In this document: one piece after another, positions 44,575-55,616 of the stretch
Position numbering within the stretch: the first letter of the stretch is position 1
How the letters are laid out: every line of letters begins with the position of its first letter
Source: Marinomonas ushuaiensis DSM 15871
GTDB lineage: Bacteria > Pseudomonadota > Gammaproteobacteria > Pseudomonadales > Marinomonadaceae
Direction: 5' to 3'
DNA length: 64,000 bases
Assembly (NCBI RefSeq): GCF_000521805.1
Contig: NZ_JAMB01000003.1
Coordinates: 62,001-126,000 of the forward strand
Position numbers and translations under genes: made by a program
Notes under the pieces: generated by a model
Database searches by the model: none
What the model was told of the DNA's origin: nothing
What the model saw: only the letters and a program-made list of their open reading frames with translations

Positions 44575-45155
44575 TTTTCGTAACGAACTTCAACACGACG
44601 ATTTAATTGCCAAGCATTGTCATCATGACCAAATGCAACTGGAACTTCTTCGCCGAAACTTACACTTTCAACTTGAGATGCAGCAACACCTTGGATAGTC
44701 AAATAACGACTAACCGCTTTAGCACGACGTTCGCCAAGTGCGATGTTGTATTCGCGAGTACCACGCTCATCACCATGACCTTCCAATACGATACGAGCGT
44801 CTGGGTTAGATACAAGGTATGCAGCATGCTTAGCTAACGCTTCACGAGACTCTGGACGAACAATTGATTTGTCGAAGTCAAAGTAGAATACAGTTTGTAC
44901 ACCAGCCAAAGAATCAGTAACTGTTTCTTCTACAGCTGTTTCATCAACTATAACACTTGTCAAAGCGCCTTCTTCACCGGCACCGAATGCTTGGTCTGAA
45001 GCATCACTTATCGCTTCATCAGCTGCTTGTTCTGTAGATGTAGCATCTTCAGCAACAGTTGAAGTATCAGTGTCTGTTGCTGTTGTACTACAACCTGCAA
45101 TCCAAGCTGCAGATAAACCAATTACAGCAAATTTACCTAGTTTGTTTACGCTCAT
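44571..45155 (-). CDS. pal: Peptidoglycan-associated lipoprotein Pal
   Basis: Outer-membrane lipoprotein of 194 residues. The signal peptide ends in the lipobox IAGC, with Cys22 lipidated, followed by a flexible acidic Thr/Ala-rich linker longer than in E. coli and an OmpA-like peptidoglycan-binding domain (VFYFDFDKSIVRPES, then LEGHGDERGTREYNIALGERR). It binds TolB and diaminopimelate in peptidoglycan. Confidence 0.97.
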   Translation of the reverse strand: MSVNKLGKFAVIGLSAAWIAGCSTTATDTDTSTVAEDATSTEQAADEAISDASDQAFGAGEEGALTSVIVDETAVEETVTDSLAGVQTVFYFDFDKSIVRPESREALAKHAAYLVSNPDARIVLEGHGDERGTREYNIALGERRAKAVSRYLTIQGVAASQVESVSFGEEVPVAFGHDDNAWQLNRRVEVRYEK

Positions 45156-45174
45156 TATTCACTCCTCAATGTCT

Positions 45175-46473
45175 TTATTTGAAATACGGGGACCAAGATG
45201 GCTCTCGTACATCACCTTCTGCTGATGGTAACCTATATTTAACAAGTCCATCAACGGATACTACAGCTAAGATGCCCTTCCCTTTATAGGTTGTGGCATA
45301 CATCACCATGCTTCCATTTGGTGCAATGCTTGGTGACTCGTCTAAGTAAGTTTCTGTGAGAACTTGAACTCGTCCAGTTTTCATGTCCTGTAAAGCAACA
45401 TGATAACTGCCATCGTTCTTCTGAACCGTCACAAGATATCGACCATCTGGAGTCATTCTTGCTCTGGTATTTAGATCACCTTCAAAGGTAACCCTCTCAA
45501 CACGCTTACTATTTACATCTAATCGATAAATTTGCGGGTTACCGCCTCGATCAGATGTGAATACTATTCCTTTACCATCTGGTTCCCAGCTTGGCTCTGT
45601 ATCAATAGAGTAATGATTTGTCATTCTCTGTAGTTTTTGAGTGGCAATATCTAAAGTATAAATCTCAGGGTTGTTATCTTTAGATAATACTAATGCAAGT
45701 TTCTTACCATCAGGCGACCAAGCTGGCGCTCCATTTAATCCTCTAAATTGAGCGATTTTCTGACGCTTACCACTTGCCAGTTCCTGTATGAAAATATTTG
45801 GACGACGGTTTCTAAACATAACATAGGCAATGTTTTTTCCATCACTACTCCAAGAGGGAGATAGTATCGGTTCTTTCGACTCCACAACAACTTGAGGCCT
45901 ATGTCCATCAGCATCAGCGACTTGAAGTTTAAACAAAGGCGCTCTTTTATCACCATCTGCCGTTACATAGAGAATCCTTGTGCTAAAGGCACCTTTTGTA
46001 CCCGTTAAGATTTCATACACTTTATCACTAATGTAATGGGCTGCGTCTCTGAAATTGCGTGAAGAGACATCAATTGAGCTATGCTTTTGAACCGGCTTTT
46101 GACTTAAAACATTTAACAACTCAAAACCAATTCTATATTGATCACCCGCAATTTTCTTAACGGTACCAATAACAACATAATCACTTTTTAAAAGGCGCCA
46201 ATCACGATAAAAAACCTCTGATTCCTGTGATGGCATACTGAGCATACTAGAGCGAGGGACAGCTTGAAATAGACCACTACGCGCCAAGTCATCTTCTACT
46301 ATTTTAGCGATATCCTCAGGCAAGGCTTCAACACCATCATAACCAAAAGGTACCACAGCAATAGGAAGAAGTTGATCAGCACCGCTCGTTATCTCAATAA
46401 CTAATTGAGCATTGGCTGACGCCATAAATAATAAACTGGTAACAAAAGCACTCAACCATTTTTTAAACATCAT
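45175..46473 (-). CDS. tolB: Tol-Pal system beta-propeller protein TolB
   Basis: Periplasmic protein of 432 residues with signal peptide ([11 protein letters not shown]), an N-terminal alpha/beta domain and a six-bladed propeller built of WD40-like PD40 repeats ([45 protein letters not shown]). Binds Pal through the propeller. The start codon overlaps the tolA stop (TAATG). Confidence 0.97.
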   Translation of the reverse strand: MMFKKWLSAFVTSLLFMASANAQLVIEITSGADQLLPIAVVPFGYDGVEALPEDIAKIVEDDLARSGLFQAVPRSSMLSMPSQESEVFYRDWRLLKSDYVVIGTVKKIAGDQYRIGFELLNVLSQKPVQKHSSIDVSSRNFRDAAHYISDKVYEILTGTKGAFSTRILYVTADGDKRAPLFKLQVADADGHRPQVVVESKEPILSPSWSSDGKNIAYVMFRNRRPNIFIQELASGKRQKIAQFRGLNGAPAWSPDGKKLALVLSKDNNPEIYTLDIATQKLQRMTNHYSIDTEPSWEPDGKGIVFTSDRGGNPQIYRLDVNSKRVERVTFEGDLNTRARMTPDGRYLVTVQKNDGSYHVALQDMKTGRVQVLTETYLDESPSIAPNGSMVMYATTYKGKGILAVVSVDGLVKYRLPSAEGDVREPSWSPYFK

Positions 46474-47414
46474 TAATTTCTCAAATCTTGCGGGTTAAAA
46501 ATCAAATCTACCTCACGAAAGTTACGCTCGAAAGTATAAGAATCGACATCGGCTAACTCTTCAATACGTCTAACTTTATAAACAGCATCAACCGTTCTTT
46601 GATCAAACAAGCCATCACCACTACTTTCAGTAATTTGTACATTCATCACTTCACCATTAGGTAAAAAATAGATACGCAACTGAGCCTTCATATTATTTCT
46701 AGCGCTTGGTGGTCGAATCCATGCTGCAGTAACCCTACTATTTATTAAACCACTAATAGATTGAACCATCTGAGCTTCTTCTACTGCACGTAGCTCAGCG
46801 GCTTCTGCCGCCGCTTTCGCTGCAGCCTCTGCATTTTTTTTCTGCTCAGCCTGTCTAGCGGCTTCTTCTTGGCGTTTTCTTTCCTCTTCCGCTAAACGTT
46901 CAGCCTCAGCTTTACGTGCTTGTTCTTTTTTCTTTTGATCATCAGCTGCTTTTTGTGCCTGAATTTTCTTCTCTGTTTCTTGAGCTATACGTTTTTTTTC
47001 TGCTTCTTGGCTTAGACGTTTTTGTTCTGCCTGTTGTTGTTTTTTTGCTTGTTCTCTTTTTAGAGCTTCAGCTTCTTTTTCTTCATTTCTTTTAGCTTGA
47101 GCAAGTTTTTTTTGCTTATCTTCTAATGCTTTGCGCTGAGCTTCTTTTCTTTTGCTTTGTTCAGCATCTCTTTTTTTCTTCTCTGCTAGAGCCGCTTGCT
47201 GTTGATTTGCTGCTCTTTCTTCTGATTCACGCCTACCTATTATTGTCTGTGATATATCTACCACGGTGGCATTTACTATAATAGGTCGTTTAGGTTCTTG
47301 TATTTTATCATCACTAAAATCAACAGCAATCAAGCCAGCAATAATTATTACACCATGTAGCCCCAAAGCTAATAATGTCGGTACACCATAACTGTCACTA
47401 CTTAACCATTTCAT
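46473..47414 (-). CDS. tolA: Tol-Pal system protein TolA
   Basis: A 313-residue inner-membrane protein that spans the periplasm. One N-terminal transmembrane helix ([18 protein letters not shown]) is followed by a long Ala/Lys/Glu/Gln helix (about residues 60-210) and the C-terminal globular domain ([20 protein letters not shown] ... [21 protein letters not shown]). The low-complexity middle is typical, not an anomaly. Confidence 0.95.
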   Translation of the reverse strand: MKWLSSDSYGVPTLLALGLHGVIIIAGLIAVDFSDDKIQEPKRPIIVNATVVDISQTIIGRRESEERAANQQQAALAEKKKRDAEQSKRKEAQRKALEDKQKKLAQAKRNEEKEAEALKREQAKKQQQAEQKRLSQEAEKKRIAQETEKKIQAQKAADDQKKKEQARKAEAERLAEEERKRQEEAARQAEQKKNAEAAAKAAAEAAELRAVEEAQMVQSISGLINSRVTAAWIRPPSARNNMKAQLRIYFLPNGEVMNVQITESSGDGLFDQRTVDAVYKVRRIEELADVDSYTFERNFREVDLIFNPQDLRN

Positions 47415-47842
47415 TACTTATTATCCGGTTCAGTAACCAGTCCAACATTTGGAACACCAGCACCTTGCAGGGTAACCATCAAACCAATAACGTCACCATA
47501 AGGTACACTTTTATCCCCCCTAACTAATACTGCCATTTTAGGGTTTTGGCTCAATACTTTTCTCACTCGATCCTGTAACTGCCCTAACGTAATCGACTCT
47601 TGCTTACCGCCAACGTCTAAATAGAATTTACCAGACGAGTCAACAGACGCAATCATGACATCGTTCTCTGTTTCTTGTATTGGAGCCGCATTTGCATTAG
47701 GCAATTCTACATCAACGCCTTGAGTTAACATGGGTGCTGTAATCATAAAAATAACCAGTAACACCAACATAACATCAATGTATGGAACTACGTTGATTTC
47801 CGCCATTGGGCGGCGCTTATTACGCCTTCTAGAGCGAGCCAC
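47414..47842 (-). CDS. tolR: Tol-Pal system protein TolR
   Basis: ExbD/TolR-family proton-channel partner of TolQ, 142 residues. The single transmembrane helix carries the essential Asp (VPYIDVMLVLLVIFMITAPM), followed by a periplasmic domain. Shares single-base overlaps with its neighbours in the operon. Confidence 0.97.
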   Translation of the reverse strand: MARSRRRNKRRPMAEINVVPYIDVMLVLLVIFMITAPMLTQGVDVELPNANAAPIQETENDVMIASVDSSGKFYLDVGGKQESITLGQLQDRVRKVLSQNPKMAVLVRGDKSVPYGDVIGLMVTLQGAGVPNVGLVTEPDNK

Positions 47843-48522
47843 TATTCAGCGCCTCCCTCTCTAACATGCACCTTGCGATGCAATATACTTGTAAACTCAT
47901 CTGCAAAGTTCTCATAACTAGAACCAAGAGACTCTGCAGTAGATGAAAAGCGGTTGTAAGCAATAACGGCTGGAATCGCTGCAGCCAAACCTATCGCTGT
48001 TGCAATAAGCGCTTCCGCAATACCTGGAGCGACGGCGGCTAGTGTTGCTTGCTGCACTTCTGCCAAACCAATAAAAGAATGCATAATCCCCCACACAGTA
48101 CCAAATAGACCAACATAAGGACTTGTAGATCCTACTGTTGCCAAAAATGGTAGATGTTGATCAAGCTTTTCTTCTTCTCGATAAAGCGCAACACGCATTG
48201 CACGTTGCACACCGTCCATAACAGCATCTGGCTCCATATTTTGACTTTGTCTTAATCGAGTGAATTCTTTAATTCCCGATGTAAAAATAGTCTCCATACC
48301 TTCAGCGCTTCTACCATCTTGAGTAAGCTTTCGATAAAGTTGGCTTAGATCAATACCAGACCAAAATTGCTCTTCAAAAGCCGAGCGAATTTTTTTTGCC
48401 TGTTTTAGTATTCGAATTTTTTGAAATATTACAATCCACGAAAATATGGAAGCGGCCAGCAATGTCAACATAACAAGCTGAACAACAATACTGGCACTGG
48501 CGATAAGTCCCCAAATTGACAT
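47842..48522 (-). CDS. tolQ: Tol-Pal system protein TolQ
   Basis: MotA/TolQ/ExbB proton-channel protein, 226 residues with three transmembrane helices. FLATVGSTSPYVGLFGTVWG and the APGIAEALIATAIGLAAAIP helix are the conserved core. First tol gene here; it begins 9 bp after the ruvB stop codon and the usual ybgC thioesterase gene is missing from this position. Confidence 0.97.
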   Translation of the reverse strand: MSIWGLIASASIVVQLVMLTLLAASIFSWIVIFQKIRILKQAKKIRSAFEEQFWSGIDLSQLYRKLTQDGRSAEGMETIFTSGIKEFTRLRQSQNMEPDAVMDGVQRAMRVALYREEEKLDQHLPFLATVGSTSPYVGLFGTVWGIMHSFIGLAEVQQATLAAVAPGIAEALIATAIGLAAAIPAVIAYNRFSSTAESLGSSYENFADEFTSILHRKVHVREGGAE

Positions 48523-48531
48523 TATTAACCT

Positions 48532-49545
48532 CTATTTAAAGTCCGTAGGTAATTGGTAATTAAAATGTTCATAAGCTCGTTTTGTAACCTGTCGACCTCT
48601 TGGTGTTCTGATTACAAAACCTTGCTGAATCAAAAATGGCTCTATGACATCTTCGATTGTATCTTTGTCTTCACCCAGCGCAGCAGAAACGCTATCCAAG
48701 CCAACTGGTCTTCCGTCAAACTTTTCTATCATGGTCAATAACATACGTCGATCTAAGTGATCGAAACCTTGACTATCTACACTTAACATATCCAGTGCTC
48801 TTTGGGCAACTTTTTGACCAACAAGTTCCTCACCACTAACTTGAGCTACATCTCTTACTCGACGCAATAATCTGTTTGCAATACGAGGTGTACCTCGCGA
48901 ACGTCTAGCGACTTCAAAGCAACCTGAATCGTCTAGCTTCATACCCATTTTGCCAGCAGATCTAGCAACGATCGTGGTCAATGAAGCAACATCATAAAAT
49001 TCTAATCTTTGCACAATACCAAAACGATCACGAAGTGGTGATGTTAGCAAACCGGCTCTCGTTGTAGCTCCGACAAGTGTAAAAGGCGGTAGTTCAATTT
49101 TTATCGATCTCGCAGCGGGCCCCTCACCAATCATAATATCCAATTGGTAGTCTTCCATTGCGGGGTACAAAACCTCTTCAATGGCTGGGCTCAATCTGTG
49201 AATTTCATCAATAAAAAGAATATCCCCTTCATTCAAATTCGTTAACAACGCAGCCAAATCACCCGCTCTTTCTAAAACAGGGCCAGATGTTGTTTTAACA
49301 TCGGCATCCATTTCATTACCAATAATATTCGCTAACGTTGTTTTTCCTAAGCCTGGTGGGCCAAATATTAATGTATGATCCAGTGGCTCGCTTCGTTGCC
49401 TAGCGGCCTGAATGAATATCTCCATTTGCTCTCGAACAACAGGTTGACCTATATATTCAGAAAGCATCTGCGGACGTATTGCGCGATCCACCTGCCTATC
49501 ATTAACCTTTGGCTCTGCTGAAATAATACGATCTTGTTCAATCAT
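48532..49545 (-). CDS. ruvB: Holliday junction branch-migration ATPase RuvB
   Basis: The hexameric motor of the RuvABC resolvasome, 337 residues. Walker [12 protein letters not shown], Walker B DEIHRLSP, sensor 1 VGATTRAG and arginine finger region SPLRDRFG are present, with a C-terminal winged helix ([15 protein letters not shown]). It follows ruvA by 6 bp. Confidence 0.98.
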   Translation of the reverse strand: MIEQDRIISAEPKVNDRQVDRAIRPQMLSEYIGQPVVREQMEIFIQAARQRSEPLDHTLIFGPPGLGKTTLANIIGNEMDADVKTTSGPVLERAGDLAALLTNLNEGDILFIDEIHRLSPAIEEVLYPAMEDYQLDIMIGEGPAARSIKIELPPFTLVGATTRAGLLTSPLRDRFGIVQRLEFYDVASLTTIVARSAGKMGMKLDDSGCFEVARRSRGTPRIANRLLRRVRDVAQVSGEELVGQKVAQRALDMLSVDSQGFDHLDRRMLLTMIEKFDGRPVGLDSVSAALGEDKDTIEDVIEPFLIQQGFVIRTPRGRQVTKRAYEHFNYQLPTDFK

Positions 49546-49551
49546 AATTAA

Positions 49552-50151
49552 CTACCTCAACATCCCTTTTAAAGCGGCCTTAATAACATCTTCGCTACTC
49601 GCTGCATCCATAGGAACGCCAGCAATAGCTTTAGCGGCTTCTTGTGGTTTGTAACCAAGGGAAATCAATGCTGCCTCAGCTTCCTGCCTAGGATCTGATT
49701 GAACCTGTCGCAATACCGCTGGCGCAGAAAATAAATCTGTTTTGGCTGCTTGTCCTAGCTTGTCTCGCAACTCAATAATAAGTCGCTCAGCTGTTTTCTT
49801 TCCCACACCTGGAATACGAGTTAATGCTGACACATCAGAATCTTGTACATTTGAAATAAGCTCTTCTGCCGACATACTCGATAAAACAGCCAAGGCCATT
49901 TTAGGACCAATGCCGTTTACCTTAATTAACACTCGAAACAAAGCTCGTTCGCTTTTATCAATAAACCCATAAAGTGTTTGAGAATCTTCTTTTACTAAAA
50001 AATGAGTATAAAGTATCACTTTTTCGCCGACTTGTGGTAAATCATAAATCGTCGTCATAGATGCGCTAATTTCATAACCAATGCCACCCACATCAAGAAG
50101 TAATTCTGGTGGTGTTTTTTCTATCAAAGTGCCGACTATTCGTCCGATCAC
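49552..50151 (-). CDS. ruvA: Holliday junction-binding protein RuvA
   Basis: Tetrameric junction-binding subunit, 199 residues. The OB-fold N-terminal domain ([20 protein letters not shown]) is followed by two helix-hairpin-helix motifs ([13 protein letters not shown] and [13 protein letters not shown]) and the C-terminal RuvB-binding domain ([16 protein letters not shown]). Overlaps ruvC by 4 bp. Confidence 0.98.
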   Translation of the reverse strand: MIGRIVGTLIEKTPPELLLDVGGIGYEISASMTTIYDLPQVGEKVILYTHFLVKEDSQTLYGFIDKSERALFRVLIKVNGIGPKMALAVLSSMSAEELISNVQDSDVSALTRIPGVGKKTAERLIIELRDKLGQAAKTDLFSAPAVLRQVQSDPRQEAEAALISLGYKPQEAAKAIAGVPMDAASSEDVIKAALKGMLR

Positions 50152-50705
50152 AACGTTTTCCTTACATCTTGTTCAGTCCAACGTTTCGAAGAACGCCCTG
50201 CACGCTTACCAACGCCATACTCTAGGCCGCCAGATGTGCGGGTATTAGCATGACACAAAGCGATGGCCAAAGCATCTGCCGCATCAGCTTGTGGCTTTGA
50301 TGATAATGCTAATAATAGCTGAACCATAGATTGAACTTGTTCTTTATCAGCATTTCCGTTCCCAACAACAGACTGCTTCACGCGTCGAGCTGCATATTCA
50401 TGCACGATTAAATCCCGTAAAGATGCCGCAACAATCGCAGCCCCCCTTGCTTGTCCTAGCTTTAGCGCTGAATTTGCATTCTTGGCTAAAAACACTTCCT
50501 CGATCGCAAATTCATCAGGTTTATATTCTTCCAATAACGCTGAAACATTTTGAAATATATGCTTCAACCTGACAGAAAGCGCTTCATCCGGTAACCGAAT
50601 GCAGCCGCTATTTACATAAACGGATTTTCCATTTGAAACATCAATAATGCCAAAACCAGTTATTCTGGATCCAGGGTCAATCCCTATTACTCTAGTGGTG
50701 GCCAT
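50148..50705 (-). CDS. ruvC: Crossover junction endonuclease RuvC
   Basis: RNase H-fold resolvase, 185 residues. The acidic catalytic residues are visible in [28 protein letters not shown] and [14 protein letters not shown]. First gene of the ruvCAB operon; aspS upstream ends in its own terminator and the usual yebC gene between them is absent. Confidence 0.97.
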   Translation of the reverse strand: MATTRVIGIDPGSRITGFGIIDVSNGKSVYVNSGCIRLPDEALSVRLKHIFQNVSALLEEYKPDEFAIEEVFLAKNANSALKLGQARGAAIVAASLRDLIVHEYAARRVKQSVVGNGNADKEQVQSMVQLLLALSSKPQADAADALAIALCHANTRTSGGLEYGVGKRAGRSSKRWTEQDVRKTL

Positions 50706-50780
50706 TATTTTTCATACTCTTTGTAATTGTTTTATATTTCAGCAGTCCTTACATAAGTATGCAATGCTAAACTATAAAAA

Positions 50781-50804
50781 AGGCCGCTTATTAGCGGCCT
50801 TTTA
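50781..50804 (-). terminator. Terminator between aspS and ruvC
   Basis: AGGCCGCT (50781-50788) and AGCGGCCT (50793-50800) form an 8-bp stem with loop TATT, flanked by A-tract and T-tract, so it works in either direction. Confidence 0.88.
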
Positions 50805-50866
50805 CGTTTTTCTTTCAATCTCTTAACATAACATACTGTTTTAAAATAAGTTTAAGAGAGAGGCTA

Positions 50867-52636
50867 TCACTCAACAATCGGTTTTCTTACACGAATACTT
50901 AATTCTTTTAATTGTTTTTCACTTACTTCACCTGGCGCTTGCGTTAACAAACAGGTCGCACTTTGCGTTTTAGGGAAAGCAATAACGTCACGAATAGATT
51001 GTGAACCTGTCATTAGCATCACCAAACGATCTAGGCCAAATGCTAAACCACCATGTGGTGGCGCACCAAATTTCAATGCATCAAGTAAGAAGCCAAACTT
51101 CTCTTCTTGCTCTTCTTTACTGATATTAAGAAGCTCAAATACAGTTTCTTGCATAGAAGATTGATGAATACGAATAGATCCGCCGCCAAGCTCTGTACCG
51201 TTAAGAACCATATCGTATGCCTGAGACAATGCGGTCAAAGGATTCGCTTTAAGATCTTCTGGAGAGCATGAAGGTGCTGTAAATGGGTGGTGAATTGCAG
51301 TAATGCCACCATCACTTGTTTGCTCAAACATTGGGAAGTCAACAACCCAAAGAGGTGCCCATTTGCAAGTATAAAGATCTAAGTCTTCACCAAGTTTGCA
51401 ACGCAGCGCACCAAGCGCTTCGTTTACAACTTTTTCAGAGTCCGCACCAAAGAATATCAAGTCGCCATCTTGCGCTTCAAGACGAGTTAATAACGCTTCA
51501 CGCACTTCAATTGGCAAGAATTTAACGATTGGAGACTGTAAACCTTCTTCAAGATTAGATTTGTCGTTAACTTTGATGTACGCCAAACCTTTAGCACCAT
51601 AAATGCTAACGAATTTAGTGTATTCGTCAATTTTCTTACGTGTCAGAGCATTACCGCCTGGCACTTTCAATGCAGCAACACGGCCTTTTGGATCTATTGC
51701 TGGACCAGAAAAAACTTTGAAATCAACATCGGTCATTAAGTCAGAAACAGTCATGATTGTTAATGGAATACGAAGATCTGGTTTATCACTACCGTATGTT
51801 TCCATCGCCTCAGAATAAGGCATGCGTGGGAATGTACCCAAGTCAACATCCATCAATTCTTTAAACAAACCAACAATCATGTTTTCTGTCATTGCCATTA
51901 TTTCTTGTTCGCTCATAAAAGATGTTTCAATGTCCACCTGAGTAAACTCTGGCTGACGATCAGCACGTAAATCTTCATCGCGAAAACATTTAGCAATTTG
52001 GTAGTAACGATCAAAACCAGACACCATCAACAACTGTTTAAACAATTGTGGAGATTGCGGCAGAGCAAAAAAACTACCTTGCTGTGTACGGCTTGGTACC
52101 AAGTAATCACGCGCACCTTCAGGTGTTGCACGAGTCAAAATAGGCGTTTCAATATCTAGGAAGCCATTATCATCTAAGTAACGACGTAATACAGAAGTTA
52201 CCTTAGAGCGGAAACGCATTTTTGCCTGAACTTCAGGACGTCGTAAATCGATAAAACGGTTCTTTAATCGAACATCTTCACCAACGTTTTGATGATCGTC
52301 CAATTGGAATGGAGGCGTTTGTGCTGCATTCAGAATTTCAAGTTCTGTGCCAAGCACTTCAATTTCACCCGTGTTCATATTCGGATTTACTGTGCCTTCT
52401 GGACGAGCGCGAACCAAGCCTTTTAGCTTAACAACAAATTCGTTACGAACGCTGTCCGCAAGTGCAAAACTGTCTGCACGATCTGGATCAAAAACGACTT
52501 GAGTAATACCTTCACGGTCACGAATATCTAAGAAAATAACACCACCGTGGTCACGACGACGATGTACCCAACCGCATAAGGTAATTTCTTGTGAAATGTT
52601 AGAAGCATTTAACTCGCCGCAATAATGGCTGCGCAT
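50867..52636 (-). CDS. aspS: Aspartyl-tRNA synthetase
   Basis: Class II aminoacyl-tRNA synthetase, 589 residues, the usual bacterial length. N-terminal OB anticodon-binding domain ([20 protein letters not shown]), motif 2 ([16 protein letters not shown]), the bacterial GAD insertion in the middle and motif 3 ([14 protein letters not shown]). About 200 bp upstream to the next gene hold nothing else I recognise. Confidence 0.98.
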   Translation of the reverse strand: MRSHYCGELNASNISQEITLCGWVHRRRDHGGVIFLDIRDREGITQVVFDPDRADSFALADSVRNEFVVKLKGLVRARPEGTVNPNMNTGEIEVLGTELEILNAAQTPPFQLDDHQNVGEDVRLKNRFIDLRRPEVQAKMRFRSKVTSVLRRYLDDNGFLDIETPILTRATPEGARDYLVPSRTQQGSFFALPQSPQLFKQLLMVSGFDRYYQIAKCFRDEDLRADRQPEFTQVDIETSFMSEQEIMAMTENMIVGLFKELMDVDLGTFPRMPYSEAMETYGSDKPDLRIPLTIMTVSDLMTDVDFKVFSGPAIDPKGRVAALKVPGGNALTRKKIDEYTKFVSIYGAKGLAYIKVNDKSNLEEGLQSPIVKFLPIEVREALLTRLEAQDGDLIFFGADSEKVVNEALGALRCKLGEDLDLYTCKWAPLWVVDFPMFEQTSDGGITAIHHPFTAPSCSPEDLKANPLTALSQAYDMVLNGTELGGGSIRIHQSSMQETVFELLNISKEEQEEKFGFLLDALKFGAPPHGGLAFGLDRLVMLMTGSQSIRDVIAFPKTQSATCLLTQAPGEVSEKQLKELSIRVRKPIVE

Positions 52637-52839
52637 AATTTCTTTCCTATTACTATTTCAGTAAGCTATCTCAGTAAGAGATGAATGTGTTCTTAGAGAG
52701 CTTTCTGTTTGGCTACATACTTAATATGTTTATTAGCACCAAACAGAGAAGCTGAATATTTTAAGGCAAAGCATTATATGCGAACAGAGGCTGACTCTCT
52801 AGAGTCTGAGCCAAATTTGTCCATCACAAGATTACTGCT

Positions 52840-53328
52840 TTATCTAATAGTGACTACCTCATAGGTTATTTGTTGACCATTTTGACGCAGAACAACTTCA
52901 TCATCGATCACTTTCCCTACCAATATCTGACCAACAGGACTTGAAGGCGTAATCAGGTAAATCGTCTGATCATCAAATTTAACGGTAAGTCCGCCGGCGC
53001 AAGGAGAGACAAAAAACCGTTTTGAAATATCATTTGAGTTCAATAAAGCTAACTCAACCAAACACCACAACCCTATTGAATCATTCTCATCATATGGGAC
53101 AAATGGTTTTTTATTAAAAAATAGCCAGTCTTTTTCACACTCTAATACTCGCTGGGACTGTCCGTGAGCCAAATAAGAGGCTTCCAAACCAAATGTATCG
53201 TATTTGTTTTCAGCAACACTTTCTTCATTCGTCGCTGCATCATGCGCTTGCTTCGCAGCCCATTTAGCCGTTTCGAAACGGCGCAATAATACAGATGTGA
53301 CTGCATCATGTACTTCTTTCTTATCCAT
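52840..53328 (-). CDS. GreA/GreB-family-like protein
   Basis: A 162-residue protein with a GreA/B-like C-terminal FKBP-type domain (YLITPSSPVGQILVGKVIDD) and a helical N-terminal part containing ATNEESVAENKYDTFGLEAS. It is close to small 'transcription elongation factor' proteins of pseudomonads and relatives, whose activity at the RNA polymerase secondary channel is not proven. It lacks a full-length GreA-type coiled coil, so cleavage-factor activity is doubtful. Confidence 0.8.
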   Translation of the reverse strand: MDKKEVHDAVTSVLLRRFETAKWAAKQAHDAATNEESVAENKYDTFGLEASYLAHGQSQRVLECEKDWLFFNKKPFVPYDENDSIGLWCLVELALLNSNDISKRFFVSPCAGGLTVKFDDQTIYLITPSSPVGQILVGKVIDDEVVLRQNGQQITYEVVTIR

Positions 53329-53481
53329 ACGCTCATCTAACTTATTTTATATTTAGACATTGTAGAGGTTCAGTTTGATAAAGGAAGCGTCTGGAATAGG
53401 CATAGCCCGAATAAGGATAAAATGCGTCTTTTCTAACACCAACAAAACCTTAGTTGACTAAATCAACTGAGAATACTATAT

Positions 53482-53496
53482 TGATAATCACTCTCA
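53482..53496. promoter_or_regulatory. Fur-like box upstream of marR-SIP
   Basis: TGATAATCACTCTCA agrees with the 7-1-7 Fur motif TGATAAT-N-ATTATCA at 12 of 14 positions. It lies 18 bp before the marR start. A second dyad, AGTTGACTAAATCAACT, at about 53453-53469 could be an operator for the MarR protein itself. Confidence 0.6.
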
Positions 53497-53514
53497 AATA
53501 GAAGAGAATTAAAA

Positions 53515-53958
53515 GTGGAAAACTTAATAGCAGATTCATTGCACAAACTAATGCATCTTCATCGTAGCCAAATGAAAGCAACCATCGAGACATCTGGAGT
53601 CACGCTTTCAGTAAGTCACATCCGAGCACTTAAATGCATAAAGTATATCAATGACTGCAACGCTAGTGATATTGCACATCGACTCTCTCTTGATAAATCA
53701 CAAATCGCTAGAGTGTTAAAAGAACTGGTAAACGAAAAATACGTAGAAAAAATTCGAGACCCAAGAAATCACCGCTGTCAATTGCTTAACTTAACGAATA
53801 CAGGTAACGAATTACTAATAGAGATCACTAAACTAAACACAGAAATTATTGAAAACATGACTATTGGATTAACAGATAAACAAATCAAAGACTTTATTCA
53901 TACTACACAAATAATGACAACCAACCTTCAACGAGCATCAACAAAATCTGGAGCTTAA
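53515..53958 (+). CDS. MarR-family transcriptional regulator
   Basis: A 147-residue winged-helix dimeric repressor: recognition helix region NASDIAHRLSLDKSQIARVL and wing KIRDPRNHRCQLLNLTNTG. The start is GTG at 53515, after AGAAGAGA. It is followed after 1 bp by the siderophore-interacting protein gene and preceded by a Fur-like box, so it probably controls iron use or is itself iron-controlled. Confidence 0.92.
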   Translation: MENLIADSLHKLMHLHRSQMKATIETSGVTLSVSHIRALKCIKYINDCNASDIAHRLSLDKSQIARVLKELVNEKYVEKIRDPRNHRCQLLNLTNTGNELLIEITKLNTEIIENMTIGLTDKQIKDFIHTTQIMTTNLQRASTKSGA

Positions 53959-53959
53959 A

Positions 53960-54703
53960 ATGAGCAGACCTCAACCTAGAGAATTAATTGTCATCCGAAA
54001 AGAACAAATATCTCCAAATATGCTGCGAATTACGTTTGGCGGTGAAAACATAACGACTATTCCTGACAATCAAGAGAGCGGTTATGTAAAGTTAATTTTC
54101 CCCAATGAAGACGCTAAGCCATTATTGAGAACCTATACAATTCGTCATCAAAGGTCAGATGAAATTGATATTGATTTCATGCTACACGAAGACAGTGGCA
54201 TTGCTTGTACATGGGCAAAACAAGCACAACCAAATGACTTTCTTCTTGTCGGTGGGCCTGGACCTAAGAAGATGATCGAAACATCATCTGACTGGAAGTT
54301 ACTAGTAGGTGATATGACAGCCTTACCAGCAATCAGTGTTAATCTCGCTGAGTTACCAAATGACACCCAAGGCTATGCGGTCATAGAGGTTATCAGCAAA
54401 GCGGATATCCAAGACCTAAAATATCCACGTGGTATGACATTAAAATGGGTTATTAACCCTCACCCGGGGCAAAACTCAAAGGCATTACTCGATCAGATGA
54501 AATCTTTAGATTGGCTAGATGGACAAGCTTCAATTTGGGCCGCTTGTGAATTTAGTAGCATGAAAGCTTTACGTGATTTTTTCAAAAAAGAAAAAAATAT
54601 CTCAAAAGAGCATTTATACATTTCAAGCTATTGGAAATTAGGCAGCAATGAAGACCAGCATAAAGTTGAAAAACGCAACGATGCAGAGCTGGACGTTATT
54701 TAA
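53960..54703 (+). CDS. Siderophore-interacting protein (ferric-siderophore reductase)
   Basis: FAD-dependent ferric-siderophore reductase of the SIP/ViuB/YqjH family, 247 residues. FAD-binding domain motif RTYTIRHQRSDEIDIDFMLH, followed by the GPGPKK segment and NAD(P)H domain (LLVGDMTALPAISVNL, IWAACEFSSMKALRDFF). Releases iron in the cytoplasm after siderophore uptake. Co-transcribed with marR. Confidence 0.93.
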   Translation: MSRPQPRELIVIRKEQISPNMLRITFGGENITTIPDNQESGYVKLIFPNEDAKPLLRTYTIRHQRSDEIDIDFMLHEDSGIACTWAKQAQPNDFLLVGGPGPKKMIETSSDWKLLVGDMTALPAISVNLAELPNDTQGYAVIEVISKADIQDLKYPRGMTLKWVINPHPGQNSKALLDQMKSLDWLDGQASIWAACEFSSMKALRDFFKKEKNISKEHLYISSYWKLGSNEDQHKVEKRNDAELDVI

Positions 54704-54723
54704 AGTCATCGTAACAAATAACA

Positions 54724-54774
54724 AAAAAGCACCAAGATAGTCACTTCATAAGTAATCTTCTTAGTGCTTTTTTA
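54724..54774. terminator. Bidirectional terminator between SIP gene and queF
   Basis: AAAAAAGCACCAAGAT (from 54724) pairs, with small bulges, with ATCTTCTTAGTGCTTTTTT (to about 54773) between two convergent genes. Confidence 0.75.
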
Positions 54775-54790
54775 AGCATACAGTTTTGTT

Positions 54791-55612
54791 TTATTGGCGG
54801 GCTAAACGATCATTCCCTAAGACTAAAGGAGCCGAAGAACGATAAGGATTAATATCTAAGCCTCCTCGCCTAACATAACGAGCATAGACAGTTAAACTTT
54901 CGGGCTGGCACTGGCGCATAATATCAATAAAAATTCGCTCAACACATTGCTCATGGAAGTCTGTATGCTCTCTAAAAGAAACAATATATTTAAGTAAATC
55001 TTCATGGTTTATTTTCGGCCCTTTATAATCGATAAAAACTGAGCCCCAGTCAGGCTGATTGGTTACGGGGCAATTCGATTTAAGAAGATGACTAACTAAA
55101 CGCTCTTCAGCCATATCTGATGGATCACCCGCTTTTAAAAGCTCAGCATTTGGATGGTATTCAATAATTTCAACATCCAATTCATCAATGCAATAATCAG
55201 GTGTCAAAACAACTAACGAAGACATAGATTCAACATCACGAATAACAACTGTAACACGCGCTTCAGCAGCATTAGACAAGTCTCTCTCTAAAAGCGCCTG
55301 CACCTCTTCCGTAGAGTCATAACGCATTTGATTCAAAGAGTTCAAGTACAATTTAAAAGACTTAGACTCAATAATATTTGGAGAATCACAAGGCAAACGA
55401 AACTCAGCCAAAGCAACAACTGGCTTCCCTTTTAAATTTAACCACGACAACTCATAAGCATTCCAAACATCTTCCCCATAAAAAGGAAGTCGCTCAGACT
55501 CTATATTCATTTCAATCCATTTATCAACTCTTGCGATTGGGTAAAGCAACCCTGAGTCGTATTCAGAAACATACTCTGTTTGCTGACCTAAAGGTAAAAA
55601 GCCCATATACAC
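54791..55612 (-). CDS. queF: NADPH-dependent 7-cyano-7-deazaguanine reductase QueF
   Basis: Reduces preQ0 to preQ1 in queuosine synthesis. At 273 residues it is the long, tandem-T-fold (YqcD) type. The substrate-binding FRLPCDSPNIIESKSFKLYL block is in the N-terminal half and the catalytic Cys is in LKSNCPVTNQPDWGS, followed by FREHTDFHEQCVE. Confidence 0.96.
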   Translation of the reverse strand: MYMGFLPLGQQTEYVSEYDSGLLYPIARVDKWIEMNIESERLPFYGEDVWNAYELSWLNLKGKPVVALAEFRLPCDSPNIIESKSFKLYLNSLNQMRYDSTEEVQALLERDLSNAAEARVTVVIRDVESMSSLVVLTPDYCIDELDVEIIEYHPNAELLKAGDPSDMAEERLVSHLLKSNCPVTNQPDWGSVFIDYKGPKINHEDLLKYIVSFREHTDFHEQCVERIFIDIMRQCQPESLTVYARYVRRGGLDINPYRSSAPLVLGNDRLARQ

Positions 55613-55616
55613 AACC

